DNA of 58,846 nt, taken from CALWRM01 sp050309765. GTDB taxonomy: Bacteria > Bacillota > Clostridia > Christensenellales > UBA1750. The notes beneath the pieces are model-generated. The model was not told where the DNA came from. It did not search any database and was given only the letters and a program-made list of their open reading frames with translations. A program made the translations under genes and the position numbers. This document shows positions 31,373 to 38,547 of this stretch, piece after piece (within the stretch, counting starts at the first letter, position 1; every line of letters begins with the position of its first letter). The DNA lies in NCBI GenBank assembly GCA_050309765.1, contig JBNRMU010000058.1, positions 1-58,846 of the forward strand. The letters are read 5' to 3'.

Positions 31373-34300
31373 CTAAAACAGGTGCCAGCTGGGCAGCCAC
31401 TCAAAAAGCTGTGCGCGCACGTCCGGCATGGGAATGCCCGTCAGCAGCGGATAGAACAATGCATACAGCGCCAGCACCACGGCCAGATACAGCCCGATCC
31501 AGGTCTTTGCATACTTGTGCCGGGCATAGAAATCCTCCAGATACAGCCCCACGGCCAGCGCAAGGAAGGGCACGGAGGCAAAGTAGTGATAGATGAAGGT
31601 GATCCTGGGCACCAGCACCCAGGGAAGGAAGTTCATAAAATAGCCAAGCAGCACGATGTAGATGCGCCTGTCCGTCTTGCCGTAGCCCTGAACGGCGCGC
31701 ACGCAAAGCCACAGGATGGCAAGCAGTCCCGGCCACCACAGGGCGGGATTGCCCAGGGAGGCGATGGACGACACCATGCCCTCCGGCTCAAACTCACCCA
31801 AATAATACCAGATGGGCTTGAGGATCAGCGGCCACTGGTACCAGGGCGAGGCAAAGGGATGGCTCTGGAATACGCCCTTGTGGTAGTTCAGCATGTGTTG
31901 CTGATAAGCCCACACCTCTTGCAGGCCGTTGCCCTCGATGCGCAAAAACTGATAATACGAGCCGATGTACACGGCGATGGGCACCGCCACGAAGAACACC
32001 AGGCAGCAAAGTAGGGTTGCAAGCGTATACGTTGGAAACTTCTCCACGATGCTCTGCGCCCAGGCTATATCCTTGCCGCCCTTTGCAAGGGCCTGCCTGG
32101 CCTTCCTGTATTCCCCAAAGCGCGCAAACAGGATGGCAAAGAAGAACACGGCAAGCCCGGCGCCCGCGTACACGCCGATCCACTTGCTGGCGATGCCAAG
32201 GCCCATGAACAGACCCGAGAAGAACAGCGGCACCAGCGTCTTTATCAGCTTTTCGTGGTAAAAGCTCAAATGGGCGTAGTGCAGCATGCAGGCAAATTCC
32301 AAGATGATGAACAGCACCGGATAGGAATCGATGGTGCCGAGCCTTGTCTGCGCCAGATGCATGAAATCAAAGCAGAACAGGAACACCGAGGCAAAGGCAA
32401 ACCCGCTCTTTTTGAACAGCAGCTTTGCCAGGTAGTACAGGGCGGGCACCATTAAAACGCCCGCCAGGGTGCCGGCAAAGCGCCAGCCAAAGGGCGTCAT
32501 GCCAAGCAGGGCGATGGACCAGGAGATGAACACCTTGCCAAGAGGCGGGTGGGTGTTTTCGTACCAGACGCGGTTATTGAGCTGCTCGTAGGCGGTGCGG
32601 CCGTGGTAGGACTCGTCGAAGTACATGCCGTCCATATATCCCGGGCGCGCGGGCACCATCCACTGCTCGTCCGCAAGGGCCTGCGCGTCCTCGGGCACGG
32701 TCAGGTCGTAGGGCGTGCCCTGCGCATCCGTTAAGGCCAGCTCGTAAATGCGCATGGGGCCTGCGCTGATGCTGATTTGCGCATAGCGGGCGGTTTCGTC
32801 CATCTCGCGCACGTTCCATCTGAACATGTCGTAGGTGCCGGATTGCAGGACATATTCCTCGGAATAGGTCTGCCCGTCCCTGGAAAAGCGCAGGCACAGC
32901 GTGGCGTCGTTGATCTCGCCGTAGTAATAAAAGCGGCCGATCTCCCTTTCCTGTCCCAGGTCCAGCACCACGCTTTGGCCCTGCTCGCCCACCCACATGG
33001 TGGAAGGCGCATAGGTATTGCCGAGCTTATAAAACGCCGTGAGCGCATACACCAACGTGAGCGCGGCCATCAGCAAAACATCCGCGCGGGTAAAGCGCGG
33101 CTTTTCGCCCGCCTGCCGCGCGTCGGGCAGGGCGGGGCCCAGCACCTGGATACGCAGCTTGCCCTTTTCCCGCGCAAGGGGCAGCGTCTTTTTTTGCACG
33201 GCGGCCCGATAGCTCGCGATTAGAAGCAGCGCAAGCAGGGCGAGGTTCAAAATCCCCACGATCACCTGCATCGTGCGGTTTTCCGCGAGCACATGCCCGT
33301 TTTGCAAAACGGTGAAGATGTTGGCGCCGTTGGTGACCGAAAGCCCCGCAAAGGCAAGCAGCAGACGCCGGTCGTCATAGGCAAGGGCCGCCAGCAGGCA
33401 CAGCGCCAGGACGGGGAACATATAGCGCTCGTGCATGCGCACGCCAAGGGCGAACACGCCCAAAAGCTCGCAGCAGACCATGGGCAAAACCGCCCTGCGC
33501 TCGCGGGCTCTAAAGTACAAAAACAAGGCGTAGGCAACGCTCAGCCCCATGCCCAGCGCGCCCCACAGGCTGTAGGAAAGGCCAAGCACCGTTTCGCTCT
33601 GCTCCACCCAGTTGCCGCCGAGAAGGCCGAACAGGTTCATGGCGTTTACGCTGGCATAGGGGTAGCTGGACAAAACCTCCAAGTATTTATCGATCAGCCA
33701 GGCAAACCCCCTGCCGATGGAAAAGGGCGTGACCAACAGCAGCACCAGCGCCAGTGCGCTGACCATGGAGATCAAAAGTGCCTTCAGGCCCTTTTTCCAG
33801 TCCTCCAGCATATCGGAAACAAAGCCGCACAAAAGGATGGTGCCAAACATCAGCGCCTGGGGCTTGACCAGCACGGCCACGGCAAAGACGAGCGCGCTTT
33901 TTAGCATCTGCCTGCGCAGCATAAAATGCAGCACCAGCAGGATCAGCAGCACCAGCACCGCGTCCATTTGGCCCCACAGAGCGCTGTCCAGCCACACGGC
34001 AGGCAAAACGGCGTACACAAGGGCAGAAGCGGCGGCGGTCTTTTTGCCCGTCCACTCCTGCGCAAGTACGTAGATCAGATACGCGGCAGCGATGTCCGCC
34101 AGCAGAGCGGGCAGCTTGAGGAGGAGCACGAACAGCTCCGAATCGTAGGGAAGCTGCAAAAGCCTTGCCAGCGCGCCCACCAGCCACAATACATACAGAT
34201 ACCCGGGCGGATAGTCGCAGAACACAGCATCGTAAAAGCCCATGGGGCCCGTTTCCGCCATGGTAAGGGCCCAGCCCCTGAAGCACCCCATGTCCACATC

Positions 34301-35098
34301 GTAGCCGGGGCTCAGCACCGCCAGCAGCGCGCGCAGCAAAAAGGCCAGCAAAAGCCCAAACAACAGCTTGCGGCGCAGGGCGTCCTCCTGCACGGGCCAC
34401 TCGTTCGCGCGGCGCACGCACACATAGGCCGCGCAGGCAAACGCGGCGCACAGGAAGATGAACGAAGCCGTCCAGTTGGCCCTGCCGCCCTCCTCCTCGA
34501 CCACGGCGGCCTCCACCTTTTTCAGGCTCTGCGCCTGAACCCCTTCGGGCAGGGCGGTCACGCGCTCCACCTTCAGGTCGTCAAACCAGGCGGCGCCGCT
34601 GTTCACGGACCCATAGCCGCCCGCCCGCGCGCAGAAGGTCAGGCTCTTTTGCAGCCAGCTCGTGCGGCCGTAAAACTCGGTGTAAACCCACTGGCCATTC
34701 GTATCCGTAAAGCTCGGCGAGGAGGCAAAGCAATCCTTGACGGAAAGGTTCGCGCCCGTGCCGTCTTCTGAAAAGCCCTCGGCCTTCAGGTAACCGGAAA
34801 ACTTATACAGGCTGTTTCCGCGCACGGCGATCTGCTGCTCCACGCGCGCGTCGTTGTCCCATAGGTTTTCGATGCACACCACCGTGCCGCGCTGCGCGTC
34901 CGGATCCAGATGGTATACGCTCGTTTCCGTGCTCAAATCCCAGGCGTCGTAGCCCCAGGAAAGGATATAGCCCTGCTCGTCGTAGCCCTCCTCAAAGCCG
35001 GGGTTCAAAAGCAGGTTTTCCCCTTCGGCGGCGGCAGGCGCAAACAGGCAGCAAAGGCACAGCGCCAGCAGCAGGCCGTATAAAAGCCGTTTCTTCAT
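31373..35098 (-). CDS. Large double GT-C membrane glycosyltransferase (PMT/ArnT-like)
   Basis: A 1241-residue protein. Residues 1-25 are a signal peptide; ~27-180 look like a beta-sandwich carbohydrate-binding domain (LLLNPGFEEG start, typical of CBM4/9); a helix near 213; then a first GT-C-type membrane domain (~240-660) with GYDVDMGCFRGWAL (Asp-x-Asp near 266) and WLDSALWGQMDA; ~700-800 is a discoidin-like sugar-binding segment (GQSVVLDLGQEREIG); ~820-1235 is a second, PMT-type GT-C domain with YFDESYHGRTAYE and THPPLGKVF. Such domains transfer sugars from lipid carriers to proteins or polymers outside. ATG overlaps yraN by ATGA. Two GT-C units in one chain is unusual. Confidence 0.85.
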   Translation of the reverse strand: MKKRLLYGLLLALCLCCLFAPAAAEGENLLLNPGFEEGYDEQGYILSWGYDAWDLSTETSVYHLDPDAQRGTVVCIENLWDNDARVEQQIAVRGNSLYKFSGYLKAEGFSEDGTGANLSVKDCFASSPSFTDTNGQWVYTEFYGRTSWLQKSLTFCARAGGYGSVNSGAAWFDDLKVERVTALPEGVQAQSLKKVEAAVVEEEGGRANWTASFIFLCAAFACAAYVCVRRANEWPVQEDALRRKLLFGLLLAFLLRALLAVLSPGYDVDMGCFRGWALTMAETGPMGFYDAVFCDYPPGYLYVLWLVGALARLLQLPYDSELFVLLLKLPALLADIAAAYLIYVLAQEWTGKKTAAASALVYAVLPAVWLDSALWGQMDAVLVLLILLVLHFMLRRQMLKSALVFAVAVLVKPQALMFGTILLCGFVSDMLEDWKKGLKALLISMVSALALVLLLVTPFSIGRGFAWLIDKYLEVLSSYPYASVNAMNLFGLLGGNWVEQSETVLGLSYSLWGALGMGLSVAYALFLYFRARERRAVLPMVCCELLGVFALGVRMHERYMFPVLALCLLAALAYDDRRLLLAFAGLSVTNGANIFTVLQNGHVLAENRTMQVIVGILNLALLALLLIASYRAAVQKKTLPLAREKGKLRIQVLGPALPDARQAGEKPRFTRADVLLMAALTLVYALTAFYKLGNTYAPSTMWVGEQGQSVVLDLGQEREIGRFYYYGEINDATLCLRFSRDGQTYSEEYVLQSGTYDMFRWNVREMDETARYAQISISAGPMRIYELALTDAQGTPYDLTVPEDAQALADEQWMVPARPGYMDGMYFDESYHGRTAYEQLNNRVWYENTHPPLGKVFISWSIALLGMTPFGWRFAGTLAGVLMVPALYYLAKLLFKKSGFAFASVFLFCFDFMHLAQTRLGTIDSYPVLFIILEFACMLHYAHLSFYHEKLIKTLVPLFFSGLFMGLGIASKWIGVYAGAGLAVFFFAILFARFGEYRKARQALAKGGKDIAWAQSIVEKFPTYTLATLLCCLVFFVAVPIAVYIGSYYQFLRIEGNGLQEVWAYQQHMLNYHKGVFQSHPFASPWYQWPLILKPIWYYLGEFEPEGMVSSIASLGNPALWWPGLLAILWLCVRAVQGYGKTDRRIYIVLLGYFMNFLPWVLVPRITFIYHYFASVPFLALAVGLYLEDFYARHKYAKTWIGLYLAVVLALYALFYPLLTGIPMPDVRAQLFEWLPSWHLF

Positions 35099-35463
35099 GC
35101 AAAATACCCGCCTTTGATAAAGTCGAACGCATAGGGGATGTGGTGCAGGCGCATCTGTCCGCCTTCGTCGAACACCTCCACCACGTCAAAGCGCATGGGG
35201 CATTGAAGCTTTTCCTGCGTCTGGGCATAGCCAAGGGCTGCGCGGCAGATGCGCTGCTGCTTGCGGCGATCCACGCTCAGGCGCGGCAGGCCATTTTTGC
35301 GCCGCTTGACCTCCACGAACACCAGCGTGTCCTGATCCTGCGCGATCAGGTCGATCTCGCAGTGGTCGAACACATAGTTTGTCCGCAGGATCGCATAGCC
35401 CTTGTTTTCCAGATATGCGGCGGCCAATTCCTCGCCGCTTTTGCCAATCTGTCTTGTGTTCAT
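35095..35463 (-). CDS. yraN: YraN (UPF0102) endonuclease-like protein
   Basis: The 122-residue protein belongs to the UPF0102 family, restriction-endonuclease fold. Visible: IGKSGEELAAAYLENKGYAIL, YVFDHCEIDLIAQDQDTLVFVEVKRR (Glu-Asp...EVK catalytic-type residues) and RRKQQRICRAALGY. Function is unproven; a role in DNA processing is assumed in the literature. ATGA overlaps on both sides join it to rnhB and to the GT gene. Confidence 0.93.
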   Translation of the reverse strand: MNTRQIGKSGEELAAAYLENKGYAILRTNYVFDHCEIDLIAQDQDTLVFVEVKRRKNGLPRLSVDRRKQQRICRAALGYAQTQEKLQCPMRFDVVEVFDEGGQMRLHHIPYAFDFIKGGYFA

Positions 35464-36095
35464 CGCTTATCTTCCAGTATCTTGCGCAAAAACAGCGGCC
35501 TGTGGATGGGGCAGGGCCCCTTTTCGCGGATGGCAGCCACATGCGCCGCCGTTCCGTAGCCCTTGTGGGCAGCAAAGCCGTAGCCGGGGTATTCCTCGTC
35601 CATCTCTCGCATGAGGCGGTCCCTCGTCACCTTGGCAACGATGGACGCGCAGGCGATGGAATAGCTGAGCGCGTCGCCGTGGATGAGCGCCTCCTGGGGA
35701 ATATCCACATCCAAATCCCGCTCCGCGTCCACCAGCAGGCACTGGGCCCCGGTCTGCTCGATCGCGCGCTGCATGGCAAGGCGGCTGGCATTGCGGATGT
35801 TGAGCTGCTCTATTTCCGCAACGCTCGCCTTTCCCACGCCCACATACAGCGCCCTTTCCAGTATTTGGGGAAACAGCGCCTCGCGCGCCTTTTCGGACAG
35901 CTTTTTGGAATCGTTCACGCCCAAAAGCAGGCTGTCTTTATCCAGGGGCATCACGCAGCAGGCCGCAACCACGTCTCCCGCCAAGGGGCCGCGGCCGGCC
36001 TCGTCCACGCCGCCCAGCAGGCGGCCGCCTGCATACCGTTTATCCGTTTGCACCATCCGGCAAAGCCGTTGCTGCTTCGTTTCCCTCTGTGTCAT
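35460..36095 (-). CDS. rnhB: Ribonuclease HII
   Basis: RNase HII cuts at ribonucleotides in DNA. The 211-residue protein has GVDEAGRGPLAG (Asp31, Glu32), NDSKKLSEKARE, LLVDAERD and ASIVAKVTRDRLM. ATG at 36093-36095 follows GGAGG by six bases; longer frames lie inside rbgA. The gene overlaps rbgA by 56 bases and yraN by four, a tight arrangement known from other Firmicutes (rbgA-rnhB). Confidence 0.97.
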   Translation of the reverse strand: MTQRETKQQRLCRMVQTDKRYAGGRLLGGVDEAGRGPLAGDVVAACCVMPLDKDSLLLGVNDSKKLSEKAREALFPQILERALYVGVGKASVAEIEQLNIRNASRLAMQRAIEQTGAQCLLVDAERDLDVDIPQEALIHGDALSYSIACASIVAKVTRDRLMREMDEEYPGYGFAAHKGYGTAAHVAAIREKGPCPIHRPLFLRKILEDKR

Positions 36096-36948
36096 GATTT
36101 TCCTCCTGCGGCGGCCCTTCCAGGCTGATGCGGCCGAGCTTGCCGCCTCTGAATTCGTCCAGCACGATCTGTGCGCCGCGCTCCAGGTCATACGCGCCGC
36201 CCTTTAAAAGCCAGCCGCGCCTTTGGCAGGCGGTTTCCAGCAGGCTGTCGCCGGAAGCGGAAACATCCTCTATCTTATACCTTGCCGCAAGGCTCTGCGG
36301 CGCCAGGATGCAAAGCTCCTCCAGCAGGCTTGAAGATAGCCGCTGCAGGTCCATGATCTCCTCGCGGATGGAGCCTAAGTACGCCAAATGCAGCGCGGCC
36401 TTGGGATCGTCGAACTTGGGCCAGAGCAGGCCCGGGGTATCCAGCAATTCCAGATACGGGCCCAGCACGATCCACTGCTTGCCGCGCGTAACGCCAGGCT
36501 TGTCGCCCGCCTTGGCGGAGGATGCGCCCTTGAGCCGGTTGATCAGACTGGACTTGCCCACGTTCGGGATGCCCACCACCATGGCGCGCACGGTCTTTTT
36601 CACGCCGCGCTTTAGATACCTTTCCACCACGGGCCGCGCCGCCGCCTCGATGGCGCGCACCACCCTTTCCTTCCCCTTGCCGGAGCTGGCGGAAAAGGGG
36701 ATGGCCTGTATGCCCTGCGCCCTGTACCATTGGGCCCAGCGCCGCGTCTGCTCCTCGTCGGCAAGGTCGGCCTTGTTCAGCAGGCAGATGCGCGGCTTGT
36801 CGCGGAACAGGTCGTCAAAATCGGGGTTGCGGGTTGCCAGCGGCGCGCGCGCGTCCACCAGCTCCACCACCACGTCCACCAGCTTCAGGCTTTCCGCAAG
36901 CTGGCGGCGCGCCTTGGCCATATGGCCCGGATACCATTGTATCTGCAC
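36040..36948 (-). CDS. rbgA: Ribosome biogenesis GTPase RbgA (YlqF)
   Basis: RbgA acts late in 50S assembly. The 302-residue protein is a circularly permuted GTPase: G4 NKAD (58-61) comes before G1 GIPNVGKSS (126-134) and G3 DTPG (170-173), as in YlqF. N-terminus MQIQWYPGHMAKARR is typical. The C-terminal ANTAR-like helical region and a charged tail with GPPQEENHDTEGN run into rnhB. First gene of the train leading to trmFO. Confidence 0.97.
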   Translation of the reverse strand: MQIQWYPGHMAKARRQLAESLKLVDVVVELVDARAPLATRNPDFDDLFRDKPRICLLNKADLADEEQTRRWAQWYRAQGIQAIPFSASSGKGKERVVRAIEAAARPVVERYLKRGVKKTVRAMVVGIPNVGKSSLINRLKGASSAKAGDKPGVTRGKQWIVLGPYLELLDTPGLLWPKFDDPKAALHLAYLGSIREEIMDLQRLSSSLLEELCILAPQSLAARYKIEDVSASGDSLLETACQRRGWLLKGGAYDLERGAQIVLDEFRGGKLGRISLEGPPQEENHDTEGNEAATALPDGANG

Positions 36949-36990
36949 GGGAGTGTTCCCATCCTTTCCAAAGCAACGTCTTTTCTATAA

Positions 36991-37020
36991 ATCTTACCAG
37001 AAGCGCCGCACTTTACGCAA
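36991..37020 (-). promoter_or_regulatory. Promoter of the rbgA-trmFO train
   Basis: TTGCGT (37015-37020) and TAAGAT (36991-36996), 18-base spacer, 43 bases before rbgA. Confidence 0.65.
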
Positions 37021-37060
37021 GGCAAAGCGGAACGGGACGCAAAGGCGCCCCTCCCCATGC

Positions 37061-37101
37061 AAAAAGCAGGGGCTCTCTCCGCTTTGGAAGAGGCTCCCTG
37101 C
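37061..37101 (-). terminator. Terminator of the cotH-VTC-DUF4956 operon
   Basis: GCAGGGAGCCTCTTCC pairs imperfectly with GGAGAGAGCCCCTGC on the - strand, followed by TTTTTGC; 19 bases past the DUF4956 stop. Confidence 0.8.
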
Positions 37102-37119
37102 CATGCTTTGCCTGAAGGT

Positions 37120-37812
37120 TTAGGCGATCTCGTTCTGGAAGGCGACCAGCGTGGCGTCGTGCACGCCGGGCACGGAAAGCAGCGCGTCCACGATGTTGGT
37201 GCGCTGCTGGGGCAGGCGCAGCTCGTAGGTGGCCTCCACGCCGCCGCGGGTGACCGTGCGGGACTTGACCTTCATCTGGGGCACCTTGTGCAGGATGCTG
37301 GCCACATCCTTGCTGGCCCGATCCTCAAAGTGCACCACCAGCAGATAGTTTTCGCCGGCCTTGCTGGAAAACAGCGACAGCGCAAACAGCACCACCGCGA
37401 TGATCAGGGTGCCGATCACGGCGTACAAAACGTAGTTGGCGCCGATGGTGATGCCGGCGGCAATGGCCCAGAACATGTACACGGTGTCCATCGGGTCCTT
37501 GATGGCCGTGCGGAAGCGGACGATGGACAGCGCGCCCACCATGCCCAGGGAAAGCCCTATGCTGGAGGAGATGCACATGATGATCATGGACGTGACCATG
37601 GTCAGCATGATCAGCGAAATGTTGAAGCTGTGGCTGTACAACACGCCGCGATAGGTCTTTTTGTAGACGTAAAAAATCAACAGCCCGATCAAAAACGCGC
37701 TTAGGAGCGTGACCAGCACCGTGGGCACGGTCAGGTTCTGGCGGGTGAGGGAAAACCCTTCCAGCACGGATTTTTTAAACAGATCGCTTGCGCTTAGCAT
37801 CTCGTTTTGCAT
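37120..37812 (-). CDS. DUF4956 membrane protein
   Basis: A 230-residue protein with four hydrophobic segments in its N-terminal 135 residues (PTVLVTLLSAFLIGLLIFYVY, ISLIMLTMVTSMIIM, MFWAIAAGITIGANYVLY, GTLIIAVVLFALSLF), the DUF4956 hallmark GLSLGMVGALSIVRFRTAIKDP, and a C-terminal ferredoxin-like cytosolic domain. Family function is unknown. It regularly stands next to VTC-domain and CotH genes, as here: it starts 15 bases after the VTC gene. A channel or assembly partner for polyphosphate or a phosphorylated surface product is conceivable. Confidence 0.88.
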   Translation of the reverse strand: MQNEMLSASDLFKKSVLEGFSLTRQNLTVPTVLVTLLSAFLIGLLIFYVYKKTYRGVLYSHSFNISLIMLTMVTSMIIMCISSSIGLSLGMVGALSIVRFRTAIKDPMDTVYMFWAIAAGITIGANYVLYAVIGTLIIAVVLFALSLFSSKAGENYLLVVHFEDRASKDVASILHKVPQMKVKSRTVTRGGVEATYELRLPQQRTNIVDALLSVPGVHDATLVAFQNEIA

Positions 37813-37827
37813 AAGTCCTTTATCCTC

Positions 37828-38529
37828 CTAAAGATTGAATTCGTAGCGCCGGCAAAAGGTGTATTTGGAAATTGCGCTCCTTTGCGCAGGAACAGAAGAA
37901 AGGATGGGACGGATGAACTCCGGAAAGCGGCGGTCGTACTTGACCTCCAGAATCACCGTTTCCTCGTTGAGGCAGGGAATGGTGGGAAGACGGGGATCGA
38001 ACATGTCCTTGCCGAACAGGCCGGTCCTTAAGCGCTTGTCCAGCGTCACGCGGGTGTTTTCCGCCGGATGCACGAAGGCTTCGCGCACATAGTCCACCAC
38101 CACCGCCGGCCGCAGCATCTTGGTGGTCATCTGGCGGAACATGTCCTGCAGCAGGGGGTGGTTCATCCTTTCCAGCCCATAGGTATCGCCGGCGATGATC
38201 TGCTCGGCCAGGTCGCGGTCGATGGGGGCGGAAATCTTGGAGATGTAGTTGCCCACCTTGCGCTTCCGCTCCAGCATGATCACCTTGTCGGACAGGTTGT
38301 AGATGCGGATGCGGTATTTGTCGCGGTGCTGGGTGCCGTCTATCTTATCCGACATGGCGGTGTTGAAGCAGTCGTCGAAGTACAGGGATCGGATGTGGTA
38401 TTCGCCGCGCGCGTCCGCGTTTTCGTCTATCCACATGGTGCGGCCCAGCACCTGGGAAAGGTAGGCCGACGAGCCCTGCGAAATGTGGAATTTGAGCTCG
38501 TGGCGCAGCGGTTCTTTTTTGTCCGCCAT
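37828..38529 (-). CDS. VTC-domain polyphosphate polymerase-like protein
   Basis: The 233-residue protein has the VTC/triphosphate-tunnel fold: LRHELKFHIS, HIRSLYFDD, KYRIRIYN, IMLERKRKVGN and VILEVKYDRRFP, giving the ring of Lys/Arg and Glu residues that handle triphosphates and metals in yeast Vtc4. So it may make or bind polyphosphate from nucleotide triphosphate; activity is not shown. The ATG at 38527-38529 has GGAGGG eight bases away; the GTG at 38538 directly abuts that site. It is soluble, probably cytosolic, and likely works with the DUF4956 membrane protein. Confidence 0.88.
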   Translation of the reverse strand: MADKKEPLRHELKFHISQGSSAYLSQVLGRTMWIDENADARGEYHIRSLYFDDCFNTAMSDKIDGTQHRDKYRIRIYNLSDKVIMLERKRKVGNYISKISAPIDRDLAEQIIAGDTYGLERMNHPLLQDMFRQMTTKMLRPAVVVDYVREAFVHPAENTRVTLDKRLRTGLFGKDMFDPRLPTIPCLNEETVILEVKYDRRFPEFIRPILSSVPAQRSAISKYTFCRRYEFNL

Positions 38530-38547
38530 CTCTTTCACCCTCCCTGC

